DNA from: an uncultured Mycoplasmatota bacterium
GTDB lineage: Bacteria; Bacillota_I; Bacilli_A; RF39; UBA660
Length of the DNA stretch: 9,511 nt
Assembly (NCBI GenBank): GCA_946491675.1
Contig: CAMLYN010000035.1
Location: 1 to 9,511, forward strand
Direction: 5' to 3'
The position numbers were made by a program, and so were the translations under genes. Each line of letters opens with the position of its first letter. Within the stretch, counting starts at the first letter, position 1. Below are positions 1 to 7,178 of the stretch, in pieces. The notes below the pieces were generated by a model, which saw only the letters and a list, made by a program, of their open reading frames with translations, searched no databases and was not told the origin of the DNA.

Positions 1-147
1 CTATATAAAAAAATAATTGATATTAAAATGAGTATGCGTTTTTTATGTCCTAAATACAGATTTAAAAAAGTTACTGCTAAAGATGTAATGGATAATATAA
101 ATTATATAGATTTTAATTATAATATTATTTTTAAATGTCCAAATTGA
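1..147 (+). pseudogene. C-terminal tail of an unidentified, possibly decayed zinc-ribbon protein
   Basis: The plus frame is open from the window edge to a TGA at 145-147 (48 codons). It contains two half-formed zinc knuckles: FLCPKY, where CPKC would be expected, and KCPN followed directly by the TGA, where CPNC would be expected. Each is one base away from a CPxC pair (TAC for TGC, TGA for TGT). A second TGA follows at 154-156, after which the frame stays open to TAA at 280-282. No upstream part of the gene is visible, so I cannot name it. The pattern fits a two-knuckle zinc ribbon that has lost cysteines, but it could also be a normal protein end that merely looks Cys-rich. The antisense strand has a 45-codon ATG frame over the same bases with no ribosome binding site, which I do not take as a gene. 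Confidence 0.3.
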
Positions 148-246
148 AATATATGATTGATGTATTTTTTTGTACACCATTTTAATTATTCACTTATTGA
201 TAACTTTTTGCTTTATCAAATTTTACAAAGCACTTTTCTAGTATAT

Positions 247-276
247 AAAAAAAATACCAACATAAATGTTGATATT
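247..276 (-). terminator. Rho-independent terminator of the small RNA and of the tex-lipoprotein unit
   Basis: On the minus strand AATATCAACAT (276-266) pairs with ATGTTGGTATT (263-253) and runs straight into a T tract. The one non-Watson-Crick position is a U-G wobble in the minus-strand RNA but a C-A mismatch in plus-strand RNA, and the T tract exists only on the minus side, so it is directional. It lies about 150 nt past the last lipoprotein stop and appears to be the only terminator for everything from tex leftward. Confidence 0.8.
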
Positions 277-290
277 ATTTAACAACTATA

Positions 291-384
291 TGATGAGGCA
301 AGAATTTATTAAAAAAAGTTTTACTTTGAATTATTAGCATTTAATTTATTGTTTCATAATATATAATAGAAGTTGGCCTCATCA
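291..384. repeat. 9-bp perfect inverted repeat flanking an AT-rich segment
   Basis: TGATGAGGC at 291-299 is the exact reverse complement of GCCTCATCA at 376-384, with an additional AA/TT pair inside after one bulged base. These arms are the only GC-rich blocks in a very AT-rich stretch. I interpret them as the closing stem of the small RNA and not as transposon ends, because the promoter start point falls on one arm. Confidence 0.7.
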
Positions 385-390
385 ATATAT

Positions 391-420
391 ATTATAATAT
401 AAATTAAGTTAAAATGTCAA
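391..420 (-). promoter_or_regulatory. Consensus sigma-A promoter for the small RNA
   Basis: TTGACA (420-415) and TATAAT (396-391) both match consensus perfectly and are 18 bp apart. The promoter begins two bases after the stop codon of the preceding lipoprotein gene. The predicted start at about 384 coincides with the 5' arm of the inverted repeat. Confidence 0.75.
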
Positions 421-422
421 TG

Positions 423-965
423 TTATTTTACTAAATTAACTAATTGTTTATAATGATTATATAAATCTTCTTTTTGTTCATCAGTTAATGCCTCATCATT
501 AAAATTATCGACACTACCATAAAAGTTTCCAACTATTTTTCCTTTTGAAACAAAGTAAACATCAGGCGTTCTTAATAACTTTTCACCATTTTCATTGGTT
601 GGTAAATATTCACTCAAAGCACCAACTATTTCAGCAAACTCATCAATTCCATTATCTTCATAAGTACTAGGATTATAATATTTTAATTCTAAATCATTAT
701 CATGAGCAACAAGAAAAAGCGTTTCAACTATTGATCTAGTTTGTGAATCTTCAGGATTACCAAACAAAATAATCCCCGTATCATTATTTAAAAAATCAGC
801 TGCTTCATCAGAGTCTAAATAAGTCACTTTATAATCTAAACTAATATTTACTTTAATCTGATCTTCATTTAAACTTTCGTATTCATTCTTAAATTTTTCA
901 ATGTCATTGCGACTACTACAACCGATTAATAAAAATATACCTAATACTAATAATAACTTTTTCAT
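423..965 (-). CDS. Thioredoxin-fold lipoprotein lacking the CXXC active site
   Basis: This 180-residue exported lipoprotein has an N-terminal signal with lipobox LIGC (lipidated Cys about residue 16), so it should be anchored on the outer face of the membrane. A short EYESLN-type linker leads into a thioredoxin-like domain. The strand-plus-loop ILFGNPEDSQTR (about 66-77) sits where relatives carry a P-x-C-P-x-C motif; both catalytic cysteines are replaced (by Asp and Thr). The later TPDVYFVSKGKIVG segment keeps the cis-proline and the following strands. The fold is therefore probably retained while classical redox activity is lost; a binding or accessory role is my inference. I chose ATG at 965 over an in-frame TTG at 983 because the latter lies inside the preceding gene and puts charged residues before the signal peptide. 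It begins 4 nt after the stop of the upstream lipoprotein gene, with GAGTGAT as a modest ribosome binding site. Confidence 0.8.
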   Translation of the reverse strand: MKKLLLVLGIFLLIGCSSRNDIEKFKNEYESLNEDQIKVNISLDYKVTYLDSDEAADFLNNDTGIILFGNPEDSQTRSIVETLFLVAHDNDLELKYYNPSTYEDNGIDEFAEIVGALSEYLPTNENGEKLLRTPDVYFVSKGKIVGNFYGSVDNFNDEALTDEQKEDLYNHYKQLVNLVK

Positions 966-969
966 ATAA

Positions 970-1377
970 TCACTCACAAACAAATCCTTTCTCTTTTAAG
1001 TTATTAACTAAATCAGTTCGACTAGTTCGAATAATAAACTTATCTTTAACTTCATCACTAGGATTAAGGGGCAATTGATAAGTTATTTTGTACTGATTAG
1101 GATTATCAATCAAAATTTCTTGATTTAACTTTAAATAATTATTTTGTGTTTCTAATGATAATTTTAAAGAGCTAATAGTTTCAACATTAGAGTCTTGATA
1201 ATCATATGTTATTTTTAAATCATCAATAATATCATTTTTAAAACCAAAAGTATAAGTGGTAATACCAGTAAAAGTATCAGACTTCTCTTCTTTAGTACAT
1301 GTTTTAATTAGATAACCACTATTTTCAAAACAACCGGTCAATATAAAACATAATAACAAAATAACTATTTTTTTCAA
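970..1377 (-). CDS. Small lipoprotein of unknown function
   Basis: This 135-residue protein has a classical lipoprotein signal with lipobox LTGC (Cys about residue 16), then a soluble domain rich in beta-prone segments (TYTFGFKNDIIDDLKITYDY and similar) and two later cysteines, near position 27 and at the penultimate residue, which could form a disulfide outside the cell. It vaguely resembles the small YehR/DUF1307-type lipoproteins, but I cannot assign it. The start codon is TTG, with AAGGTGA as ribosome binding site about 6 nt upstream. That site overlaps the TGA stop of tex, so translation is probably coupled. The TTG is in the same reading frame as tex, only three codons past the tex stop. 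It is cotranscribed with tex and the next lipoprotein. Confidence 0.75.
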   Translation of the reverse strand: MKKIVILLLCFILTGCFENSGYLIKTCTKEEKSDTFTGITTYTFGFKNDIIDDLKITYDYQDSNVETISSLKLSLETQNNYLKLNQEILIDNPNQYKITYQLPLNPSDEVKDKFIIRTSRTDLVNNLKEKGFVCE

Positions 1378-1383
1378 ATTAAT

Positions 1384-3519
1384 TCACCTTTCTAATAATG
1401 ATAATGAAACTTTATTTTTTTCTAAATTAATATCATCAACATAACAATCAATAATATCACCAACATTAACAACTTCCATCGGATGTTTAATATATTTATT
1501 AGTCAATTTAGAAATGTGTGCCAATCCATCATTTTTAAGTCCAATATCAATAAACACTCCAAAATCAACCACATTACGAACTGTACCTTGTAATTTCATA
1601 CCAATTTTTAAATCTTCAATATGTAAAATATCACTTCTTAAAATCGGTTTAGGCATTTCATCACGAGGATCACGATTTGGTTTTTTTAAACAATCAATAA
1701 TATCTTGTAAAGTATAAATATCAACATTTAATTTTTTACTATAATCATTAATATCAATATTTAATTTTTCAATCAATTGTTCAGTACCTAAATCAGTAAT
1801 ATCTAAATCTAACATATTAAGTAATTTTAAAGTAATATCATAACTTTCTGGATGAATTCCAGTTACATCTAAAGGATTAGTGCCATCGACAACTCTTAAA
1901 AATCCAATTGCTTGTTCATATGTTTTATCAGATAAAAGTTTTTTAATTTCTTCTCTATTTTTGATTCTATTCTTATTGCGATACTCCAAAATTTTATCAA
2001 TATTTTTCTTAGTAATTCCAGATACGTATTTAAATAAAGAGGGACTAGCAGTATTAACATTAACACCGACTTTATTAACAGCACTACTAACAACAAAATC
2101 TAAACTTTCAGTTAATTTTTTGTTTGAAACATCGTGTTGATATAAACCAACCCCAATACTTTCTGGTTCAATTTTAACTAACTCAGCTAAAGGATCTTGC
2201 AATCTTCTGCCAATACTAATAGCACTCCTTTTTTCAACAGTTAAATCAGGAAACTCTTCAATCGCAATTTTACTAGCAGAATAAACACTCGCCCCAGCTT
2301 CACTAACAATAATATATTCCACTTTCCTTTTTGCATCTTTAATAACATCAGCAATAAAAGCTTCACTTTCACGAGATGCCGTTCCATTACCAATTGCAAT
2401 GATATCAATTTTATACTTATCGATTAAATTTAAAACAATTTTTTTAGCTTCTTCATATTTTTTAACTGGCTCATGAGGATAAATAACCGCTATTTCTAAA
2501 CTTTGACCAACAGGGTCTAAAACAGCTAATTTGCAACCCGTTCGATAAGCTGGATCTAATCCTAATACCATTTTATCTTTCATTGGTGGCTGAAGTAATA
2601 ATTTTTCTAAATTTTTACCAAAATTATCAATTGCTACTTCTTCCGCTTTTTCCGTTAATTCACTTCTTATTTCTCGCTCAATTGAGGGAAAAATCAATCT
2701 TTTATATGCATCATTAATCGCATCAGTTACTATTTCAACTACAAAAGACTTATCATTTTTAATTATTTTTGACTTTAAATTACTGATTATATCGTCTTTA
2801 TTAATATCAATACTAACATTAATAACTTTTTCATTTTCCGCACGATTAATAGCTAAAATACGATGTGGTTTTATTTCTTTAACCTTTTCTTGATAATCAT
2901 AATACATCTCATACGTCTTATTTTCATCATTAGCATCTTTTTTTATTTTAGTTATAATAATACCATTACGATAAATATAATTTCTAATCCATTTGCGATA
3001 GTTGGCATTATCACTTATCCATTCAGCTATAATATATTTAGCGCCTTGAATCGCTTCATCAATATTTTTTACTTTGTCATTTAAATAATTACTAGCAATA
3101 CTTACAATATCACCTTTAATTGGAAATGACATAATGATTTTTGCTAACGGTTCTAATCCATTATTAATAGCATCAGTGGCTTTAGTTTTTTTCTTTTCTT
3201 TATATGGTCGATATAAATCTTCAACCTCTACTAATTTACTTGCATTTAAAATTTGAATTTTCAACTCTTCAGTCAATAATCCCTTTTCGTCAATTAAACG
3301 AATAACATCTTCTTTTCTTTTTAACAAGTTTACTTGATAATCATATATCTCACTAATCTTTCTTATTTGTTCCTCATCTAAAGCGCCAGTCGCTTCTTTT
3401 CTATATCGCGCAATAAAAGGAATGGTATTACCATCACTTAATAGTTTCAAAACCGCTTCAACTTGATTAGTTTTAATATTTAACTCTAAACTTGTTGCTT
3501 TAATTATATCTTGATTCAT
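1384..3519 (-). CDS. tex: Tex-family RNA-binding transcription accessory protein
   Basis: Tex is a nucleic-acid-binding cytoplasmic protein related to eukaryotic Spt6, linked to transcription and RNA handling. The 711-residue product matches the usual family length. In order: helical Tex N-terminal domain with the hallmark NTIPFIARYRKEATG (about 31-45) and LVEVEDLYRPYKEK (about 96-109); a YqgF/RNase H-like domain starting at LGLDPAYRTGCKLAVLD (about 319-335) with AIGNGTASRESE (about 375-386); a helix-hairpin-helix region beginning VNVNTASPSLF (about 486-496) and ending in NPLDVTGIHPE; and a C-terminal S1 domain (about 640-709) with GVFIDIG and GLAHIS. Start: a TTG at 3537 is also in frame, but it overlaps the ribosome binding site GAGGAAAGTGAG and lies upstream of the predicted transcription start, so ATG 3519 is chosen. 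It is the first gene of a unit with two lipoprotein genes. All domains look intact. Confidence 0.95.
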   Translation of the reverse strand: MNQDIIKATSLELNIKTNQVEAVLKLLSDGNTIPFIARYRKEATGALDEEQIRKISEIYDYQVNLLKRKEDVIRLIDEKGLLTEELKIQILNASKLVEVEDLYRPYKEKKKTKATDAINNGLEPLAKIIMSFPIKGDIVSIASNYLNDKVKNIDEAIQGAKYIIAEWISDNANYRKWIRNYIYRNGIIITKIKKDANDENKTYEMYYDYQEKVKEIKPHRILAINRAENEKVINVSIDINKDDIISNLKSKIIKNDKSFVVEIVTDAINDAYKRLIFPSIEREIRSELTEKAEEVAIDNFGKNLEKLLLQPPMKDKMVLGLDPAYRTGCKLAVLDPVGQSLEIAVIYPHEPVKKYEEAKKIVLNLIDKYKIDIIAIGNGTASRESEAFIADVIKDAKRKVEYIIVSEAGASVYSASKIAIEEFPDLTVEKRSAISIGRRLQDPLAELVKIEPESIGVGLYQHDVSNKKLTESLDFVVSSAVNKVGVNVNTASPSLFKYVSGITKKNIDKILEYRNKNRIKNREEIKKLLSDKTYEQAIGFLRVVDGTNPLDVTGIHPESYDITLKLLNMLDLDITDLGTEQLIEKLNIDINDYSKKLNVDIYTLQDIIDCLKKPNRDPRDEMPKPILRSDILHIEDLKIGMKLQGTVRNVVDFGVFIDIGLKNDGLAHISKLTNKYIKHPMEVVNVGDIIDCYVDDINLEKNKVSLSLLER

Positions 3520-3541
3520 TTTACTCACTTTCCTCAAAATT

Positions 3542-3550
3542 ATTATAACA
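3542..3550 (-). promoter_or_regulatory. Extended -10 promoter of tex
   Basis: TGTTATAAT on the minus strand is a perfect TGn extended -10. No good -35 hexamer lies 16-18 bp upstream, as is tolerated for extended -10 promoters. The predicted start at about 3535 leaves a leader of only about 16 nt, beginning at the ribosome binding site. Confidence 0.6.
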
Positions 3551-3560
3551 TATTTAATTC

Positions 3561-3592
3561 AAAATAAAAAGACTCTTAGTTTTAAGAATCTT
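3561..3592 (-). terminator. Terminator of topA
   Basis: AAGATTCTTA (3592-3583) pairs with TAAGAGTCTT (3578-3569): ten base pairs including one wobble, with loop AAAC. TTTTTATTTT follows. The topA stop codon overlaps the stem. Confidence 0.85.
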
Positions 3593-5612
3593 CTTTTACA
3601 TAATCACAACTACTACATTTTACTTTTTTACCTTTAATAGTTAATAAACTACCACAATTTGGACATTTTTCCGAAGTTGGCATATCCCAATAAGCAGTTT
3701 TACATTTAGGATAATTGTTACATCCATAAAATATTTTACCTTTTTTACTTCTTTTTTCGACTATCTTACCATCACAATTTGGACAATCAATAATTTCTTT
3801 AACTTCTTTTTCTTCTTGCTTTATATATTTACAAGCCGGATAATTACTACAAGCTGTAAATTCACCATACTTACCATTTCTAATAACTAATGGACTGCCA
3901 CAATTTGGACAATCTTCGCCGGTTTTAACAGCTTCTTTTTTGGGCAATTTATCAAAAGCATCTTTTAAAGCAGGTTCGAAATCTTTATAAAAGTTACTTA
4001 ATGTTTCAACCCAATTTTCTTTGCCTTCTGCAATTTTGTCTAGATCATTTTCCATATTAGCTGTATATTCAACATTGATTAAATGACTAAAGCATTCTTG
4101 TAATTTATCAGTAATTTCAATTCCAATTTTCGTTGGAACAAATTTTTTATCAACTACATCGACATATTTTCTTAATTTTAATGTTTCCATTGTTGTTGCA
4201 TAAGTACTAGGTCTTCCAATACCTAATTTTTCCATTTCTTCAATTAATTTAGCTTCCGTATAACGAGCAGGAGGTTTCGTGAAATGTTGTTCTTTTGTTA
4301 TATCATTAGCAACTATTACATTAGAATTATAAGTATCAAAAGGTGGTAAAACATTTTCTTTAGTATCCTCATAATCACTATATACCTTTAAATAACCATC
4401 AAATACAATAACTTGACCAGTTGCTTTAAATTGATAATTATTATTATCTAAAATAACAGTTGTATTAGTAGTTTCAGCATCTTTCATTAAACTTGCTAAA
4501 GCACGGTAATAAATCATTTTATATAATTTATATTCATCATTAGTTAAATATGGTTTGACACTCTCTGGTGTTCGATTAATACTAGTAGGTCTAATAGCCT
4601 CATGAGCATCTTGAACATTTTCTGTCTTTTTACTAGTCTTAACATAACCAATATATTCCTCACCATATTTATCTTTAATAAAGCCATAAGTTGATTTAAT
4701 AAATTCATCTGATAGACGAACGGAATCAGTACGCATGTAACTAATTAATCCGACTGTTTCATCTTTAAGTTCGATTCCTTCATATAGTTTCTGCGCTAAA
4801 GACATAGTCTTTTTCGCATTAAATCCTAACTTACTAGAAGCTAATCTTTGTAAAGTACTAGTTATAAAAGGTGGATTAGATTTTTTATTTTTATTTTTCT
4901 TATCGACGCTAGCAATCTTAAACGATTTACTTAATTTAGAAAGTATTTCATTAGCTTCAGATTCATTTTTAATAGTAATTTCTTTATTATTGTAATTAAA
5001 TAATTCTGCTTCAAAATCTTTAAAAATACCTGTTATCGTAAAGTATTCTTCAGGGTTAAATTTTTCAATTTCTCTTTCTTTATCGACAATTAATTTTAAA
5101 GCTACACTTTGAACTCTTCCCGCACTTGTTCCATCAGTTTTAGCTTGCATTAATTTACTTAATCTAAAACCAATTATTCGATCTAATATTCTTCTAGTTT
5201 CCTGACTATTAACTAAATCTTGATCAATTTTTCGTGCATGATTAAATGAATTTAAAATCGCATTTTTAGTTATCTCATTAAAAACAATTCGTTCATAATT
5301 GTTATCTTTCAAGCCTAATGTGTCAAATAAATGCCAAGAAATAGCTTCTCCTTCACGATCAGGATCGGTAGCTAAATAAACAAAATCTGCTTTCTTAACT
5401 TCTTTTTTTAAATCATTAATTAATTTAGATTTACCTTTAATAGTAACATAATCAGGTTTGAAATTATTTTCTAAATCAACACCTAGTCCATATTTACCTT
5501 TAGTTGATAAATCTCTTATATGTCCTTTACTAGATAAAACTTCATAATCTTTACCTAGATATTTTTCAATTGTTTTACTTTTGCTTGGGGACTCAACTAT
5601 GACTAGTTTCAT
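3582..5612 (-). CDS. topA: DNA topoisomerase I (type IA)
   Basis: This enzyme relaxes negative supercoils by single-strand passage. The 676-residue protein starts MKLVIVESPSKSKTI, the TOPRIM strand with the catalytic glutamate, followed by ATDPDREGEAI (about 81-91) with the metal-binding acidic cluster. The active-site tyrosine is in GLISYMRTDS (Tyr about 292), and PPARYTEAKLI...GIGRPSTYA (about 447-472) is a further family signature. The C-terminus carries three four-cysteine zinc ribbons beginning CPNCGSPLV (about 568), CPNCDGKIV (about 610) and CPNCGSLLT (about 650), a set typical of Firmicutes TopA. I chose ATG 5612 over an in-frame GTG at 5621 because the GTG overlaps the ribosome binding site GAGGAG (5626-5621). 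It is a single-gene unit with its own promoter and terminator, and it appears complete. Confidence 0.97.
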   Translation of the reverse strand: MKLVIVESPSKSKTIEKYLGKDYEVLSSKGHIRDLSTKGKYGLGVDLENNFKPDYVTIKGKSKLINDLKKEVKKADFVYLATDPDREGEAISWHLFDTLGLKDNNYERIVFNEITKNAILNSFNHARKIDQDLVNSQETRRILDRIIGFRLSKLMQAKTDGTSAGRVQSVALKLIVDKEREIEKFNPEEYFTITGIFKDFEAELFNYNNKEITIKNESEANEILSKLSKSFKIASVDKKNKNKKSNPPFITSTLQRLASSKLGFNAKKTMSLAQKLYEGIELKDETVGLISYMRTDSVRLSDEFIKSTYGFIKDKYGEEYIGYVKTSKKTENVQDAHEAIRPTSINRTPESVKPYLTNDEYKLYKMIYYRALASLMKDAETTNTTVILDNNNYQFKATGQVIVFDGYLKVYSDYEDTKENVLPPFDTYNSNVIVANDITKEQHFTKPPARYTEAKLIEEMEKLGIGRPSTYATTMETLKLRKYVDVVDKKFVPTKIGIEITDKLQECFSHLINVEYTANMENDLDKIAEGKENWVETLSNFYKDFEPALKDAFDKLPKKEAVKTGEDCPNCGSPLVIRNGKYGEFTACSNYPACKYIKQEEKEVKEIIDCPNCDGKIVEKRSKKGKIFYGCNNYPKCKTAYWDMPTSEKCPNCGSLLTIKGKKVKCSSCDYVKEDS

Positions 5613-5634
5613 TAAAATCACTCCTCGTATATAC

Positions 5635-5663
5635 TTTATACACTAATATTTTTCTCTTGTCAA
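5635..5663 (-). promoter_or_regulatory. Sigma-A promoter of topA
   Basis: TTGACA (5663-5658), a 17-bp spacer and TATAAA (5640-5635) form a near-consensus vegetative promoter. The predicted start near 5628 lies two bases before the ribosome binding site, giving a leader of about 16 nt. Confidence 0.8.
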
Positions 5664-5692
5664 TATTATTCTAAAATATTTCGTTTTAAAAC

Positions 5693-5726
5693 AAAAAAGA
5701 CTTATTTTTGAATTTTTTTAAGTCTT
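5693..5726 (-). terminator. Terminator of the spoIIGA-sigE unit
   Basis: AAGACTTA (5726-5719) pairs perfectly with TAAGTCTT (5704-5697) across a 14-nt A-rich loop. The second arm runs into TTTTTT and then GTTTT. The sigE stop codon lies inside the second arm. The stem is short and AT-rich, so efficiency may be moderate. Confidence 0.75.
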
Positions 5727-6385
5727 CTAATTACTTTTTTCTCAATTCTCGATATATAAGATTGAGAAATACCTAATATTTCTGCCACATCTTTTTGTGT
5801 CATTTCTTCATGATTAAATAAACCATATCTTAAAATCATAATTTGTTTATCTCTTTTATTTAGATTATTTATTTCTTGATATAATAATTTTCGATTTGTT
5901 TCCTCTTCCAGTCCTTTTGTCACAACATCAGCATCCGTACCTAAAATATCTTCCAGATGTAATTCATTTCCTTCCGCATCATAGCTTAGACTATCTTCAA
6001 AACTAACTTCACCTTTTCTTTTTTTATTTTTTCTTAAAAACATTAAAATCTCATTATCAATACAACGTGAAGCATAAGTAGCTAACTTAATATTCTTATC
6101 TAATTTATAAGTATTAACACCTTTTATTAATCCGATTGTCCCAATACTGACAAGATCTTCTAAATCAATACCTGTATTTTCATACTTTTTAGCCAAAAAC
6201 ACAACTAAACGTAAATTATGTTCAATTAATTTAGCACGAGCAAATTCATCGCCTTCCATTGATTTAGTTACATACAATACTTCCTCATCCTTTGATAAAG
6301 GTGGTGGGAGTTTATCCGCACTACCAACATAAAATATTTCTTTAGTAAATATTTTTAAAATAAAGTTTTTTATTTTTGTTAACAT
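5702..6385 (-). CDS. sigE: Sporulation sigma factor pro-sigma-E
   Basis: Sigma-E directs early mother-cell transcription during endospore formation and is made as an inactive membrane-associated precursor. The 227-residue protein has the family hallmarks: an amphipathic N-terminal pro-sequence ([18 protein letters not shown]), the maturation junction and start of the mature protein around [17 protein letters not shown], region 2 with [20 protein letters not shown] and [18 protein letters not shown] (about 74-118), and region 4.2 with the helix-turn-helix [28 protein letters not shown] (about 195-222). It lacks region 1.1, as expected. The pro-sequence is about 18 residues, shorter than the roughly 27-29 of Bacillus subtilis. 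The gene starts one base after the spoIIGA stop. Its ribosome binding site GGAGGGATG is inside the end of spoIIGA, so the protease and its substrate are translationally coupled, as is classic for the spoIIG operon. Confidence 0.95.
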   Translation of the reverse strand: MLTKIKNFILKIFTKEIFYVGSADKLPPPLSKDEEVLYVTKSMEGDEFARAKLIEHNLRLVVFLAKKYENTGIDLEDLVSIGTIGLIKGVNTYKLDKNIKLATYASRCIDNEILMFLRKNKKRKGEVSFEDSLSYDAEGNELHLEDILGTDADVVTKGLEEETNRKLLYQEINNLNKRDKQIMILRYGLFNHEEMTQKDVAEILGISQSYISRIEKKVIRRLKKIQK

Positions 6386-6386
6386 C

Positions 6387-7157
6387 TCATCCCTCCAATA
6401 ATTTTTTATTTAATAAACAATCAATTCCGTCAATCTTAATTTTTTCATTTAATAAGCCAACAATTATATTTTCTTTAATTAAATCATCAATTTCAATTTT
6501 ATCAACTTTAAAACATTTAATAATACCACTGCCATTAACTCCTTTATAAGGTATATAGAAAAAACGATTAACCTTAATCTTTTTATTAACTAAAATAACT
6601 GGTTTATTTGTTAAAGGAACTGTTAAATTATTACCAGTGTCTAAAAAAGCATTTAATAAATATTTTTCATTGTTATAATAAAGTGTGACTTTATAATAAT
6701 TATTATAATTATTTTTTAACCACAACCCTTGTTTAACATAAATATATATAATAATTGGACAAAATATGATTAAAAAAACAACATTTATCGATAAACCAGT
6801 ATTAATAAAAATAAGTCCATATTGTTGATAAGAAAATTCAACATTTAAAAAATATAAAAAGCCACCTAAAATAATACTAGCAGTATACAAATATAAAATA
6901 TTTTTAAATGTATATTTAATGTTTTTATAACCAAAACTTACTAAAATCATTAAAATACTAATTATAAATTTATAAATAAATAAGGTTAAAGAATTAATAT
7001 CGATAAACAAAAATAAAATACTAACTCCACCAATAAATGCACCACCCATTATTTTATAAATACTAACATTTCTTCTTAGTAAAATTGAAACCGATAAAAG
7101 CAAAATAAAATCAAAAAAGAAATTAAGAATCATCAATAAATCTAAATATATTTTCGT
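6387..7157 (-). CDS. spoIIGA: Pro-sigma-E processing aspartic protease SpoIIGA, probable ACG start
   Basis: SpoIIGA is the septal-membrane protease that cleaves the pro-sequence of sigma-E after a forespore signal (SpoIIR). The protein has about five hydrophobic segments in its first 140 residues, then a protease domain with the catalytic [21 protein letters not shown] (Asp about 173 from the ACG), [10 protein letters not shown], and a C-terminal [16 protein letters not shown] matching the family end. Start: the first ATG in frame is 7133, preceded by TTG 7136, and neither has a ribosome binding site at a usable distance. Reading upstream from them gives [16 protein letters not shown], which aligns with the conserved SpoIIGA N-terminus (B. 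subtilis begins MKIYLDVIWLLNF). The codon at the Met position is ACG (7157-7155), placed 6 nt after GAGGTGAT, and an in-frame TGA lies only five codons upstream. At 256 residues it is shorter than the typical roughly 300, mostly between the DTG motif and IPYKG. Confidence 0.9.
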   Translation of the reverse strand, partial: TKIYLDLLMILNFFFDFILLLSVSILLRRNVSIYKIMGGAFIGGVSILFLFIDINSLTLFIYKFIISILMILVSFGYKNIKYTFKNILYLYTASIILGGFLYFLNVEFSYQQYGLIFINTGLSINVVFLIIFCPIIIYIYVKQGLWLKNNYNNYYKVTLYYNNEKYLLNAFLDTGNNLTVPLTNKPVILVNKKIKVNRFFYIPYKGVNGSGIIKCFKVDKIEIDDLIKENIIVGLLNEKIKIDGIDCLLNKKLLEG

Positions 7158-7171
7158 TTCCTCATCACCTC
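7155..7171 (-). promoter_or_regulatory. Ribosome binding site and ACG start of spoIIGA
   Basis: GAGGTGAT (7171-7164) is a strong match to the anti-Shine-Dalgarno end of 16S rRNA. It is followed by GAGGAA and then ACG at 7157-7155. The distance from this site to the later TTG and ATG (27-30 nt) is too long for normal initiation, which favours ACG as the real start. Confidence 0.6.
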
Positions 7172-7178
7172 AAATAAA

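Larger units (their letters stand above)
247..384 (-). ncRNA. Candidate orphan small RNA, about 138 nt
   Basis: A consensus promoter at 391-420 predicts a start at about 383-385, exactly where the sequence GATGAGGC begins. This segment (383-376) is perfectly complementary to GCCTCATC at 299-292, closing a long-range stem over an AU-rich interior that contains a small AAAGT/ACTTT hairpin. The RNA then continues about 15 nt to the terminator hairpin at 276-253. The interior has no reading frame with a ribosome binding site; the longest AUG frame is 21 codons and has none. No gene follows on this strand inside the window, so a riboswitch or attenuator role is less likely than a free small RNA. 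The 5'-to-internal closing stem is loosely like 6S RNA architecture, but I recognise no specific family. The RNA could also arise as the processed 3' end of the tex-lipoprotein transcript, which reads through the same segment. Confidence 0.6.

Noticed and set aside
145..156. Selenocysteine at the TGA following KCPN
   Set aside because: A second in-frame TGA follows nine bases later and no SECIS-like stem is evident immediately downstream; decay is simpler.
197..219. TTGATAA/TTATCAA 7-bp inverted repeat as operator or terminator
   Set aside because: It is short and AT-rich, has no T tract and no promoter nearby, and such repeats are expected by chance at this composition.
1..282. TGA as a tryptophan codon (Mollicute-type code) in this organism
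   Set aside because: tex, the first lipoprotein gene and spoIIGA all end naturally in TGA at family-consistent ends, and reading TGA through would fuse Tex to a lipoprotein signal peptide. Tryptophans elsewhere are TGG.
291..384. Miniature transposable element defined by the 9-bp inverted repeat
   Set aside because: No target-site duplication, no second copy in the window, and the promoter start and terminator align with the arms as an RNA stem.
376..386. Hammerhead ribozyme core (UGAUGA-like)
   Set aside because: The required C before UGAUGA and a correctly placed GAAA and cleavage triplet are missing; the GATGAGGC arms simply pair with each other.
1514..3084. Plus-strand frames at 1514-1717, 1880-2140 and 2863-3084 and a minus frame at 1896-2096
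   Set aside because: They lie entirely within tex in other frames, lack ribosome binding sites and give low-complexity products unlike known families.
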